Of a DNA stretch of 64,000 nucleotides, positions 11,400 through 23,640 are shown piece by piece (position 1 is the stretch's first letter; every line of letters begins with the position of its first letter). The DNA is from Liolophura sinensis (Eukaryota > Mollusca > Polyplacophora > Chitonida > Chitonidae), in the NCBI RefSeq assembly GCF_032854445.1, contig NC_088303.1, positions 31,749,501 to 31,813,500 of the forward strand, written 5' to 3'. The translations under genes and the position numbers were made by a program. A model generated the notes under the pieces. It did not search any database. It was not told the origin of the DNA and saw only the letters and a program-made list of their open reading frames with translations.

Positions 11400-14300
11400 G
11401 TAAACTCATGCTGTGTGTAGTATTCTGTTTTTATTTTGTGTTACTTTGTTTTGTAAGGGAGCAATCAGTTGGATCATTTCGGTTAATTTCGTCAAGAAAT
11501 AATGGTATTTTGGATCAACAGTTACAGTTACATTTAATAATCTTGAAAAAGTTCATTATGTGTTTGTCTGAGGAACTGGGCACTTACGTGAAGGTTTTAG
11601 TGTATGTGCTTTCATTCGCTATCTCTTCGTTTATTACCGGTACATCATGGATAACATAAGCCAGTACAGAGTGGCAATTGGGGCATGGCATAATTATATG
11701 TGGTATAAAGTGAGTTTACATCTTCGAAAATTATTTACATTATTTGAAGACTTGCGAATTATATTCCTGGGAATTGAATCCCTTACTGGTATATTTATTT
11801 TTTCTGTTCTGAGTACATTTCATGTATACAATCTGCCCTATTCATTAGTTATACATATGGCAATTTTAATGAGGTGTGGAGATGTACATAGAAACCCCCA
11901 AATCAGCACAATTTATCTTGTTGTCATTTTAATGCCAGGAGTTTATTGGCCCAAGGTGATGATCAGCTGTCGTCTTATTTTAACTTTAACTGGGTGATTT
12001 TAATGATAGATGTCTACACTGGGAAAAATACCACGATATGAGCGAACTGAAAATGAGCCTTTATGATATGGTAACTCGGAAAAATCTTTTTCAACTAATT
12101 AATGAACCCATTCGATATACTGATGCTGCTGCTTATGTATTGGACTTAATCATAACGGATTGTATTGGTTATGTAATTGACTACGGAGTTGCCTCACCAG
12201 TGGCTAATCTCGACCATTGTACTATTTATTGTACTATAAACATCTTATGTAACAATAATGCAAAAGCTTTTGTAAGACATCTGTGGGACTTCGAATGTGC
12301 CGATTGGCATGGTCTGCGCAATCTTCTCTCTGTTACACCATTTGATGCCGTTGGTAATATTTTCTCTCATGTTAATGACAAATTATTTGTATTATCTGGA
12401 ACAGTTTGTTTTTGTCATGCTGCAATGGATGTAATCCGAATAAGAAAGTCACTATTAGGCCACGTGACAAGCTTTTGATGACCAGCGATGTTCGGTGCAA
12501 GATACAAGTGAGGAATCGTTGTTTCAAAAAATACAAACGGACTAAGTTCGATGGGAATAAGTTTGGATGTTATATATCTAGAAGGGAGGCCAATAATGCT
12601 AAACGTCAAGCAATATTGCGTTACTCCACATATTTGAAAGATAAACTCTCCAACCTCCAGCTGGATACAAAAGCATACTGGTCGATAATGAAATCTCTAC
12701 TAGGATCGAAAGCAAAACCGCCTATTCCTCCTCTTACTGTCAATGGCAAAAACGTGTCAAATGACGTTGAAAAGGCGAATCTCACATCTCACCACACGGC
12801 CACTCACCACACAGTACCTGTCTTACCACCTTTTACGTATGTTACAGAATCACGTCTCAGTTGTATACAGACCTGTGAAAATGAGATTAAACATTTCCGT
12901 GAGACTCTGAACGGAAAGCCTCAGGTACTGATGGTACAAACAACTTCATGCTTAAAAATGCTGCTGATTTTTTTGCTATTTTTGCTGTGTCAGTAAGGCA
13001 TTTGAATAAGTCTGGCATGATGGTCTGGCGGTTGGGTATTGAAGATCCTCTGCTGGCGTGGTTAAAAGATTATTTGTGTGACAGAAAAATTAAGGTTTGC
13101 CTTAACGGCACAGAGTCCGAAACTTATCCAGTATATAGTGGTGTCCCACAAGGCTCTATATTGGGTCCACTTCTCTTCTTAATTTTTATCAATGATATTA
13201 GTATGAATATTGAATGTAATATTAACATATTTGGAGATGACACATTCTTGTCTGAAGAAATTTTAGATTTAGCAATATGTGAGGCTAAACTTATTTGTGA
13301 TCTTGAACGTCTATCCAATTGGGTTAGTCAAGGGCTTGTGTCATTCAATGCTACCAAAACTGTTTATCTCTTAATAGCATTGAAAAATAATCCCTCACAT
13401 CCAAGATTGTATTCAGATGGCGTAGATGTGAAGAGCGTTCCGTCCCATAAACATCTCGGAATTATTCTGCAACACACTGGTAAATGGAATGAGCATGTAA
13501 GAGCTATAGTTAAAAAAGGTAATATGAAATTGAGTATGATTAGTTGGGTCAGGCGAACACTTACTAGAAAGTGTATAATCGCACTGTACTTTGGCTTGAT
13601 AAGATCTTCTATTGAATATGGAGATTTTCTGTTTGACAACTGCAGCGTTCAATATCTAACTCATTTGAAAATGTCCAACGCCGAGCAGCATTGTTATGTT
13701 CAGGGGGCTTACGTCGAACTTCATATAAATCTCTTTTAAATGAACTAAAATGGGAACCCTTATACAGTCGGCGTAGATCCAAGCGCATTCTGTTTTTTTT
13801 TTCATAAAATCGTCAATTGGCTCTCTGCTCCATTACTAACTCGAAACAAATGCCTGCAATCTTAGAAATAGACATCACTTACGATTATTTAAATACCAAA
13901 CTCAGATTTTCTCTTCTTCCTTCTTTCCGAAGACTACCAAAGAATGGAATTCATTGCCTGTTCATATCCAAAACTCTTCATTGGAAACAGTTAAGAACTT
14001 TTTGTATTCTCAAGACAGTATTAACCGTCATCTAATATCTGTGTGTAATTCATTTGACACCTTTCCCTCTCTTGTGCTCTGTACAATGAGAATGGGGCTG
14101 AGCGCTCTTTACTGTGACCTCTTTAAATATACATTATCGACGGTCAGTCAAGTAGTGAATGTAAAGATAAATGTGAAAATGCATCTCATTATTTTCTTGA
14201 CTGCCCAGCCTTTGCCACTCATAGAAAGCATATGCTAAAAAGTGTCCTAAGAATTATGTCTCCTGAAGTTCACCCTTCTGTACGTTTGACTAGTTGTTCT

Positions 14301-14612
14301 AAACACATTTGTACTATATTCTTATTTGCTTCACCTGAACTAAGCGTGAATAATAATCAGTTGATCTTAAAATCTGTACATAATTTTATAATCATGTCCA
14401 ATAGATTCACCATCTAAGCCCAGCAGTAATATGATTTGATTTTGATCTTTCTTTGTTCCCATCACTTTATTCTGTACATGTACATGTCATTTGTTCTCTT
14501 TGTTGTCTATGTTATTTTATGTATATACTTTGATTTTATGTTGAGGAGATCCCCTCGTGACTATAGAGCTGTGGGAAATCCTCAGTAAACAAATAAAGAA
14601 TTACAATTACAC
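11400..14612 (+). mobile_element. Non-LTR retrotransposon (LINE, CR1/Jockey-like), internally deleted (unit A)
   Basis: The frame at 11647-11997 reads into a conserved ILMRCGDVHRNP motif that normally precedes an apurinic endonuclease, most of which is missing. The frame at 12038-12478 carries the endonuclease C-terminal part (LDLIITDCIGYVIDYG). RT sequence follows: a KASVTDG-like block, then a jump to a degenerate SKAF.VWHDG block, SGVPQGSILGPLLFLIFIND, and the catalytic FGDD at 13230-13241. RT motifs before the palm are deleted. A Cys/His-rich C-terminal segment occurs near 14150-14230 in another frame. The 3' end is AATAAAGAATTACAATTAC. Clade assignment is by motif recall only. The element is inactive. 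Confidence 0.8.
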
Positions 14613-15627
14613 AAACACTACACACTACCTACAAGAAAGGAGATACACAGCGTGTAAAATGCAAAATGTAGTCCCTTCAACCCACTGAATGACAAATGGA
14701 TGGGGAGGCCGACAGATCGACCTGCCACTATAATAACTTACCAAAGGACGGAGGGGCCAATTTACCGATCAATCTAAATTCTCTATGGGTAATCCTGTCC
14801 AAAGTGCGTCTGTAAATGCAAGAACGAAATGTTATCGGCTCTGCTAACTGTAATCAAACTTTCACCACATTGCCATGTGTATAGATTTACGCATTTTGTT
14901 TGCATCTCCTCTAACATTTTAAAGCGTCAGTTTTTTTAGGCTTACCGGTATAGGAAAACAGAGGTGTACGTACACATATAAAGACCTCCCTGGCCTACTA
15001 TAAGGCACAGGTCTTGTACTGTTTTGCTTTTTTCATAAATTGAAGTCAATTCGGCCTGTGTAAGAAATATGTAGGTTTTAAATAGACCTATTTGGGTAAA
15101 CGGTTGGGAAGGACAACATTTTGAGATGGCTGTTTAACAGTTAAGGCGCTTAGAGTTATCTCCCTTAAATAGTTGCTCCTATACCTTACTTCCACATGCT
15201 GCCATTACACGTCCAGTAGCCTACATACAGGTGATGTCATTGTAGAATTTCATCAATAACTGATATTTGTTCCGTCTGTTCCCAAGCTGATCGCACATAC
15301 ACAGTTTATAAATCATTATAAGCTATATATCATAATTCAGAATATATCGATCGAGTGAAATTGTAAGACAGCTTGACCTGAATGCGAAGGCCCAAATGAA
15401 ACAGAGCTTAAGGAATCTTGCCGGTTGACGCCGGTTTTTTAAATAATGCCATATAAAGGCATCTATTCATTCATGTCATAAGTCAATCTGCTTAAGCAGA
15501 AAATGACGTGCCGTTGTTATTATTAAAGCAAAAATGTTTATAAGATGAAAACCTACCGTATACAGTTTGCTCAAGACTCGTTTTCAACATGTTTCAAAAA
15601 TGGTTTACCGATGCCGGGTTTCACATA
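14613..15627. other. No recognisable gene (unit A; B 44936-45951)
   Basis: Non-coding sequence that is collinear in both units. I see no motif, tandem repeat or open frame of note. Confidence 0.5.
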
Positions 15628-15813
15628 TTTACGGTTGGCTCGTATCAGAGAATCGGTGGATAGCTAAAAAAAACAAGGGTAGGGCCCGAGCCGGTCTTTT
15701 TTAGTGAAAATGTTTACGGTTGGCTCGTATCAGAGAATCGGTGGATAGCCAAAAAAAAAGAAAAAAAGGAAAAAAAAACAAAAAACAAGGGTAGGGTCCG
15801 ACCAGGTCTTTTT
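15628..15813 (+). repeat. 85-bp direct duplication with A-rich spacer (unit A)
   Basis: The block starting TTTACGGTTGGCTCGTATCA at 15628 recurs at 15713, each ending in GGTCTTTTTT. The A-rich run inside the second copy is longer. Both units have it, so it predates the array. Confidence 0.85.
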
Positions 15814-16059
15814 TACCTGGGTATCTGACCAACCTTTTGGCGTATCACTGTGATGTCAGTTTCAAGAAACATACTTACATGCTTCATATTTTTACAACAT
15901 ATGTTGTGAAGGAAGTTAAGGCTAAATTTATGGCTGTGTGGGCTTTACGAAACCTGTCCATGCGTGGACATTCCTTGGCAATGTTTCGCAAAGGTTTGCG
16001 AGAGTATATATATTTAGTGTCTGTAGTGCTAAGTCCCTGTGGATATTGTACGTACCGGT

Positions 16060-16165
16060 ATATTTATTTATTTATTTGATTAGTGTTCTAAGCCGTTTCC
16101 CAAGATATTCTCTCATATCACGGCGACCAGTTTTATGGTTGGAGGAAACCGGACAGAACCTTAGT
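16060..16165 (-). mobile_element. SINE type 1 tail fragment (unit A)
   Basis: The fragment starts with TATTTATTTATTTATTTGAT and contains CACGGCGACCAG and GGAGGAAACCGGACAGAACC, which are type 1 3'-half blocks on the reverse strand. It directly precedes the 46-bp minisatellite. Confidence 0.65.
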
Positions 16166-16171
16166 TACATA

Positions 16172-16440
16172 CCTTTATATGTGTGCTGTCTGCGAACGTA
16201 AGTCTCTGTGACAATGGAACGTATGTGAGCTGTCTGCGACCGTAAGCTTATGTGACAGTGGAACATATATGTGTGTTGTCTGCGTCCGTAAGGCCCTGTG
16301 ACAATGAAACGTATATGAGTGCTATCTACAACGGTAAATTCATGAGACAATGGGCGGCATATGTGTTTTGTCTGCGGCCATGAGTCCCTGTGACAATGGA
16401 ACGCATATGTGTGCTTTCTGGGACCGTAAGTGCCTGTGAT
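16172..16440 (+). repeat. 46-bp minisatellite, about six copies (unit A)
   Basis: The core TGTCTGCG recurs at 16187, 16231 and 16277, in variant form at 16323, again at 16369, and in variant form at 16415. Spacing is 44 then 46 bases. Each unit also carries GTGACAATGGAACG-like and CATATGTGTG-like blocks. The open frames on either strand here are a by-product of the repeat. Confidence 0.9.
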
Positions 16441-18042
16441 TCATTCATGAGTAAGGTCTCAGCACAGTGTATAACAGATAATGGTTATGACACGCCGGTC
16501 ACCCAGATCATTGGTTAACCCTTTATATGTCCTTATCCTGACGACAATAACAAAATAAAAACATCACCACAACGTGTACGTCAAATCTGTGACTCACTAG
16601 TTTAACCTTTCTCGTGTCTAAATATGACAACTCTTCAGAAGTAAGGCTAACCCTTTATGGTTTGTTTACAAAATACTTCCAAGTATGCATTACCCCGAGT
16701 ATAAACTGAGGGTAATAGTGGTAACTATTTTGCTCAGTGGTGCTTTAGTGGTAACTAAATAATGTTCAGATTTATGGCATCTGCAATTTATTATGTTCCA
16801 TTTCCGTTGTGTTCGTAGATGCTTTTGACTGAAGTCCCGTTCTCGCAGCTTAAGACGACGCAGTTGGCTTAGATGAAGTCCCGAGTGCCAGTCTTGTTGT
16901 TGAAATACTTCTTTTAGGACCACTTCCCTTTCGGATATCGCGCCCGTCAAATCAGAGCTTTCATTAAATCAGTTACATTGGTAATTGTTTTTTATTCTTG
17001 TTTGCTTTTACAATGCTAAATAGCTATTTACATGTTTACATTAGTTGTAAGTTTGTGTTTTTTTTACAATAATATATTCTTGGATTATTGGAATGCATTC
17101 TAGAACTTAATTATTGGTGTATGAATAACAATTGAGATGAAGAACAATGAAACGATGTGTTGACAGAAACAGAGGTAGAAGTGTTGATAGATAATGGCTC
17201 CCTGGCTTTCTGCTCATGTGACGTGATCGTCGATTGCTTTCGTCACTTATGCCGGACGCCGTCCACGAAAAACCAGCGTACTGGAAACATGTAGGTGAGA
17301 GTGAAGGATAACGGACCCTGGGGGCAAAACGGACTATAGCGCCACAGCTTATGCTTTTTGTCGTACCGTTTTTATGGTCATTTCTCGTGTTGATATAGCT
17401 ACTTGTATAACACAAACGCTGCCATCAATGTTAAACAATAATTTGATCACCTTTAATCTATGGTAAGCATATTTTTACCCCCAGTGTTCAAAGATTTTGC
17501 AGGGGTCTATAATTGCATTAGTTTCATTAGTTTTCATGACAATATCATCAACCAAAAAATAAAGAAAAAAAGACCAAGAGGTAAATGATTGATGAGCTTC
17601 TTTTGAAACGTGTCAACTTAAAAAAAACATTAATGGATAGAGGGTGTCTAATATATGTTCAATTAAATGCCGTAATTTAGGCAAACACTCCCTAGTCTTT
17701 TAATAATACCAATTTGAAAACAACAGTCAGAAAATAGCAAATCAGAAGCCTAGTATTTATACAAACGTATGATGTATGTTGTTTAAAATAAATGAAGAGT
17801 GTATAATGTAGACTTTCACAGCAGCCTGAAATGGTAGTCCACGATGAGAAATTGAACCCCCAGCACTACACATATTATTTTTCCTAATTAATATTGTAAA
17901 ATTATCCAAGCTGAAAACATGTTACAAACTATACGCCTGAATATAGAGGATAGACCTGTATTTGACTTCTCATTCTAAAGTGCAAACTATTCCAGATTAT
18001 CTGCCTGCACTAAGATGAATAACAAAGACTTAATATTGAGTG
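16441..18042. other. No recognisable gene (unit A; B 46763-48370)
   Basis: A minus-strand open frame at 16690-16950 looks faintly protein-like (QQQDWHSGLHLSQLRRLKLR) but has a stop inside it in unit B. It is at best an old coding remnant. A plus-strand frame in unit B at 47478-47699 is not open in unit A. Unit B has a tandem duplication of about 33 bases near 48240-48280. Confidence 0.45.
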
Positions 18043-18377
18043 AGTGCTTGGGGTTTAACGTTAGGGTTAAGGTACCTAACAATTTTTCAGTTATATGACG
18101 ACGAAGGAGTCCTTAGAGTGTATGTAATGTGCCTTCTTGTTGCACGACAGATTTCCACCGCTCCTTTAACTAGTGCTGCTTCTCTGAGACGCCTTACCAA
18201 AGGCAAGTAAACCGCCCCACCCGATTCATTATACAATTACAGGTCAACCAATCGTGTCACTTCCCCCTAATGCTGAGTTCCAAGCGAGGAATCCACAACT
18301 GATCCAACCCAGGATTGAACCTGGATCTGCCGCACCTGAAGCGGACGCTCTGCCAACTGAGCCATCGAGACAGGTCA
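18043..18377 (-). mobile_element. tRNA-derived SINE, type 2, near full length (unit A)
   Basis: On the reverse strand the head near 18377 has an A-box TGGCTCAGTTGGCAGAGCG and a B-box GGTTCAATCCTGG. The body then runs to the GGGTTTAACG block. The acceptor stem does not pair, so it is a SINE head and not a tRNA gene. Confidence 0.8.
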
Positions 18378-20986
18378 GACTTAATAGGTGCAATGTATTC
18401 AACGGTTAGACACCCTGTAAACTTTGGAACAGTCTGTTTCTTATCGATTCTATTTTATGTTGGTGCATGACAAATTGCTTAACCACAATAGCATGCACAG
18501 AGAAACATTTTATTTAACAAAAAACAGAACAGATAAATGAAAATGAAGGAAAATGTACCAACATAAGTATCTGCAATATATGCATTTAACAAAGAACTTT
18601 ACAGGGATTCAGATTATTGCAACCTCTGATACTGCTGATCACGTGATCCGTGTATAATTCATTTTCAGCTGCATATTGCTATTTAGACGGATATACATAT
18701 TTTAATCATCTATATGGATATATTTTCATTATCTACAAGTATTGGCCCCTATATATTTAAATCAACCTTTTTTAAATTTTATTTCAATATGTATAGTTTA
18801 TCAAATAAAACGAACGAAAGAGAACGAAACAAGGCAGGGGCTCCATAGGTTAGTGAGTGTTGAAAATATACATTTTTCAGGAAAATGAATTACTTTAATA
18901 ATGAAGTATATATGAATGTCATGGGACATTTCTTTGAAAATATGTTTTACTTTTAAACTGAAAAATATATTAAAAAATAAAATCATGCACTGGCCTACAT
19001 ATGTAACAACTGTTTTCTTATACGATAAAATAAGTATGCTTCATATATAAAATTCATCTGCTAATGAAGTGCGAAAAAAAGTTATTGAAAACACTGTATA
19101 TAGAAGTGAAAAAAATGATATTTGTACCTTTTTCACACCGGTATGCATGTGTAAGTAGACCATCGCAGTTGTACGGCTATCTATATCATTTGCAGCTATG
19201 TATATTGTTCGATGTATGTTATAAATCGTTTGTTTACCTCATTAAAACGAAAAGAAGGAAAAGAATAATACCAGTGCAATTAGGTGTAAAATGTCTAATG
19301 GGGAAAAACGGACACCTAAGTTTTCTCAGGTAAGTATTTTTTTCACCTGCTGGTGGAACTGCATGTCGACATGTGAGGTTCCTGGCTATATATGTTTATG
19401 AAAGTTTACGTATAGTCTATTATAAGATGATCGTTTGAACACCATCATGTGGAACTACTGAGACTCGCACTTAAGCCTCCAAGGTTAACTAGTCCGTTAT
19501 GACCCACTCTCCCCTATCTTAAACAAGTGCGACAAGTGCGTCCGTCTTGCGGCCCTTTTTATAATTGACGGTCTCCGATCATCAGCGGTGCCATCTAGCT
19601 ACTTAGAATAAACTTATCAACAATCAAGACACAACTGTTGCACCACGCTTTACTCTCGTAACTCAAACTGTGACATTTACCCGATTACTAGAAATACCTG
19701 TGCAAAGATAATTTCACTCCAGAGATTATCTCAGTCCCATTCCACATGATTAATAACGTGTGAACAATTAATGTAGAATGTCTCTAAGGTTAAAATTATC
19801 AAGATTGTGCTTGGCCAAGGACGGCGCCAAACCGGTGTCATTGTGAGCCCCACTGAGAAGCCATCATGAATTACGTATAGACGATTAGAATCAAGTCTTG
19901 CAGACGTAACCACAAGTATGGGCTCATGTTTATTTTGTCCCCACATTATTAATAATTCCTTATCGCGACATAATTAACATAACGAAAAGTGGTCACGTGG
20001 TAAATGACAAGAACACAACGAAACAAACGACTTCGCAGTTTGTTATAATCTTTATTATTGAAAGGAGTTGAAATACTCTAGTATAAGAGTATAAGAGTTA
20101 CTACATTAATATAATTAAGAGTTACTAAACGCGGCTGGTTTGTAACACGAGATATAATGCGGAATATCCAGGGTTTCTACAGAGCTCTGGTACATTAATT
20201 CAAAAGTAGCTGTTTTACAGAATTTAGCTGGTTTGTACCCAAAGATATACAAATGTTATCAGTTGATTTAGAATTAATCATAAATGAAGTTGGTATTTAG
20301 GCATAAATGGTATGACATGCGATTTGATAGCTCATTGCCACCCTCAGAAAGCTCAAATGTGAAATGTTTCGAATTCAGCTGCATTCCAACAACCTTTATT
20401 ATCTGTTCAACTTTCAGCTGTTTTTGTCTCCGCATTCGGATGTGCTTTCGTTGCAGAGAGGCCAGTATTGATACTAAGAAACTGCAAGTGCTGTATTTAA
20501 CCTAAAATTTCGAACTTTTCAATGTAAGATGACAACTGTTTGGCAAAATGTATGTTTCAGAAAACCAAAACTAAGATTTGCCTCAAAGAATGCTTTTTTA
20601 ATGAAAATTTGTGGCGCATGTGCAGTAGATATACATGTATATGAATTGGCTTAGTTCTAATGGTTACTTAACGAAAAGTGAGGAAATGATTATATATATG
20701 TTTATATACTTTCAAAAAAGGTCATCCCGTCAAGAAAAAATAATAACTACGTGCATTATATATAGGTCTATTTTTACTTTTGTTTCAAAGAAGAATGATG
20801 GATAACTCTCCAGGTTCCGTTTCACATTGCGCATGTCACATTACCATGGTAACGCCATAGCCGCAACAATGGCTGCCGTATTTTCGTTCAGCTCGTTCGC
20901 TGTGTGAAACGTTTCCGGGTCAACACTTCATTTTCTGACTGTATGACGGGATAGATTGCGGACGACTGCTTTTTTCTGGATCCAGC
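18378..20986. other. 3' flank of the cysteine-rich gene, mostly featureless (unit A; B 48705-51324)
   Basis: A 73-codon plus-strand frame at 20284-20505 is identical in unit B at 50608-50829. The whole neighbourhood is unusually similar between units, so this does not prove coding. Unit A has an 8-base duplication (TATAAGAG) near 20090, and unit B has about 14 extra bases near 50905. Confidence 0.4.
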
Positions 20987-22734
20987 TTAGGCGCCATCGT
21001 TACATGAACAGCTTGTGGGGCTGAGTATGAGGCCAAAGGCTCTACACTGTGAGCAACAGACCGGCAGGCCATTCACAGAGCCTGTGTAACTGCTGTTGCA
21101 GTTATCGCATTGCTCACCTTTCCAGCAGGAAGCATCGTTAATCACACCTGTGAAACACGGAAACACTTATTTAGGCATACTTATTTATTTATTGGATAGT
21201 TTCCTATAGTAAGCTCAACGCACTTTATAAACGTCCCATATGCCATACAGGGTTTGATAACTATTGCGGATGGATTTGTTTTTAAATTACTTAATGCTGT
21301 ACCTTATAAGTACGACGTACCTTTATGATAACGATTGATTGATTGATTGATTGATTGAATGATTGATTGATTTATTGATTGATTGATTGTTCGACTGCTT
21401 ATTGTTTAACGCCATACTGGAGAATGTTTCTACTAAATACAATAGCAGTAATTTTATTGGCCGAGGAAACTGGAAAGCTCTGAGTTAAACCACCGGCCTT
21501 AGGCAAATACTGACTATTTTTTTTTTTTTTTTTTTACGTGTGGCGTAAAGAAATGCACACCATTCTGGTGGAAGTCAAGCTGTCTTTAAAACCGTTGAAC
21601 TGTGGAAATGGTCTCTCAATGGTGGTCCAACTGTTTAAGTTAAAGCGTTATTCACGAATAACTAGATTGTATGAAGTCAGAATTACATTGCTTGAGAATT
21701 AAGGAAACTTGTTTTTGTGGGGTAGAACTTTGACATGCTGAAGACAACACACCTGAATAGAAGGATGCAGAGTTCTGAAAGCTAAATTGGAAGGAATGAA
21801 ATACTTTTTGTGCATTACGATGGAGGTCAATTTTTATGAATGGATGAACATGCAAGACCCAAGTTAATTCATTAACAAACTTGCTGCCTTGAAATCTATT
21901 TATTTTATTTATATATTTTTGTTTAGGTCTTTCTCACTTACACTTTTTCACTTACTAGCCTATATACGATGGCGGTCAATGGATTTATTGAAGGAAATCT
22001 GAGTGATTTATTGAAGGAAACCACCGACATTTGGCAAATCACAGACGAACTTTCAAAACGTACTCCTGACGTACCGATTTGGCTGTTGTTGGAAGACAAG
22101 TGGTCTTTCAACGAACGTCAGGCCTCGACGGCTTCATGCAAGACCCCTCAAACAGCTAGAACAGCTGGCATTCCCAAATTCCTTGTTCATGGCTGGGATT
22201 GAACCTCCAGCCGGCATCTTACATCTGTGGTACAGTATTGATTTGTGTGTATATATACATATATATATCTGCATACTCACGGTCATATTGACATGTGCAT
22301 GCTGGTGTAGGAGTGCTTCTGTAGCTGAAGTATTTACTGCTGCATCCTTGACAGCACACTTTCACCTGTACGAGAGGGTTGATCTGCACAATACCGTAAT
22401 ACCCCTCGGGACAATTGTCGCACGCACTCCCCACTCCACAGTTAGCTGGAAAAGAAATTGGAAACAAACTTTCAGATCAATCATTTACATAGTTTGATTT
22501 TACCGATGTATAAAAAAAATTTAAAAAATTTTTTTTTAGATTTATTCGCATTAGAAATGCAATTTTATGCCGATGTATATGCATTGCATCTGGTGTAATT
22601 AAAATTTTAGATTTATTGTGATTAGAAATACAAATATTATAAAAAAAAGTGTGTAGCCTACTCTGTGCTTTGGTGAGCAGCACATGACAACCCAGGGTAA
22701 CCACGGCGATCAAAATAACGGTCTTGAGTGACAT
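20987..22734 (-). CDS. Secreted protein with two eight-cysteine repeats, 132 aa (unit A)
   Basis: Coding exons on the minus strand are 22734-22662, 22445-22281 and 21147-20987, with GT-AG introns in phases 1 and 1 and no stop at either join. The exon holding the ATG begins after an acceptor at 22755. Residues 1-24 are a clear signal peptide (MSLKTVILIAVVTLGC start). Exon 2 encodes repeat 1, with Cys at 27, 33, 36, 55, 56, 59, 74 and 76. Exon 3 encodes repeat 2, with Cys at 87, 93, 96, 110, 111, 114, 126 and 128. Both follow C-x5-C-x2-C-x(13-18)-CC-x2-C-x(11-14)-C-x-C and both contain CDNC. The CDNCPEGYYG start recalls laminin-type EGF modules, but the CCxxC and CxC parts do not fit. I know no matching family. 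Role unknown; a disulfide-rich secreted peptide is inferred. A TATA box and a non-coding first exon lie upstream near 24.5 kb. Confidence 0.82.
21333..21390 (+). repeat. GATT microsatellite (unit A)
   Basis: An imperfect GATT run lies in the intron between the two repeat exons of the cysteine-rich gene. It is followed about 130 bases on by a T homopolymer. Confidence 0.9.
21985..22240 (-). mobile_element. tRNA-derived SINE-like element, type 3 (unit A)
   Basis: The reverse strand has a T-arm-like hairpin with GGTTCAATCCCAGCC near 22195. It then runs through a body with GAAAGTTCGTCTGTGATTTGCC to GGTGGTTTCCTTC. The 77-codon open frame at 21969-22202 is antisense to this element. The A-box is not clear, so the limits are uncertain. 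Confidence 0.5.
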
Positions 22735-23020
22735 CCTGGAATGTTGAGCCCAACTCTGCAAAAAAAAAACAAAAAAAAAAAAAAACATAATCAATAAAAA
22801 TATTATTGTCTGTGCTTTTTATTTAATTGTTTATTTATTTACCGCCCTACTCAAATAGTTTGGCGATTTGAAAAAAAAAAGAAAAAAAGATGGCGATTCG
22901 GTCAGTGAGTAAACGTAGGCGCGGTTTCTGGATTAAAATCATCTTTCAAAACCCGGTTCTTGTATAGCTTGAAAATCTTATGACTTTTAATACAGATCGC
23001 AATCAAACAGAGTATGTATC

Positions 23021-23243
23021 TATGTATGCTTGGGGTTTTACGTCGTACTTAACATTTCTCTTCAGCCGAAGAGTCATTATGTGTGTACATGCTGTGTCTT
23101 CTTGTTGCAGGGCGACAAAGTATCACGTCAATGACACCCGATATGACACCAGACCCTGTCCCATTACACTGACACCAATTCAACCAGTCCTGTTTCCTTG
23201 CCTACCTTCTCAGTTCTGAGCGCCCAGTGAGGCAGCAACAAGT
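23021..23243 (-). mobile_element. SINE type 2, body only (unit A)
   Basis: It contains CTTGGGGTTTTACGTCGTAC and the TTCTTGTTGCAGGGCGACA block, then the CATTACACTGACACC block, in the type 2 order. The tRNA head is lost. It lies in the long 5' intron of the cysteine-rich gene. Confidence 0.65.
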
Positions 23244-23329
23244 CATTCGGACTAAGCTGAATTTTAACCTCTGTACTCGTCTTCTCGATTTTATACTTTG
23301 CTCAAAAAATGGAATGTATGTGTGTATAT

Positions 23330-23435
23330 TCACGTATTTATTTCATTGTTGTTTACCGCAATACTCAAGAATTATTCACTCTTATGACTGATGTCAGATT
23401 TATGCATGGATGGAGGAATCAGGAGTGCATGGGGA
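23330..23435 (-). mobile_element. SINE type 1 tail, degenerate (unit A)
   Basis: Weak but ordered matches to the type 1 tail are visible (TATTTATTTCATTG, AATACTCAAGAATTATTCAC). It abuts the candidate inverted-repeat element that follows. Confidence 0.45.
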
Positions 23436-23439
23436 GTTA

Positions 23440-23640
23440 CACTCCAAAAATGAATCTGTTAAATTTAACAGACAGTTTGTTATCTGCGTGATGCTACATC
23501 TATTCTGTTATTGTAGTGGATCATTCTGTTAATATAAAACACATATTGTGTTGATTCAATATGACCATTCTATTAGACTAACATGGTATTATGTTGAACA
23601 TGACACAGTATTGTGTAATAATAACAGAATGCATTCTAGC
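23440..23640. mobile_element. Candidate MITE with imperfect inverted ends (unit A)
   Basis: The left end ATGAATCTGTTAAA and the reverse complement of the right end, ATGCATTCTGTTATT, are similar. The interior is AT-rich with several short palindromes (TTAAATTTAA, ACACATATTGTGTT). No open frame or target-site duplication was found. Confidence 0.4.

Noticed and set aside
16172-16440. CRISPR-like array of spaced repeats
   Set aside because: The whole 46-base unit is repeated with drift; there are no unique spacers, and the host is an animal.
18300-18377. Possible tRNA gene on the minus strand
   Set aside because: A- and B-boxes are good but the acceptor stem does not pair, and a type 2 SINE body follows directly.
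21969-22202. 77-codon plus-strand frame conserved in both units
   Set aside because: It is antisense to a tRNA-derived SINE-like element and sits in a low-divergence tract, so conservation is not evidence of coding.
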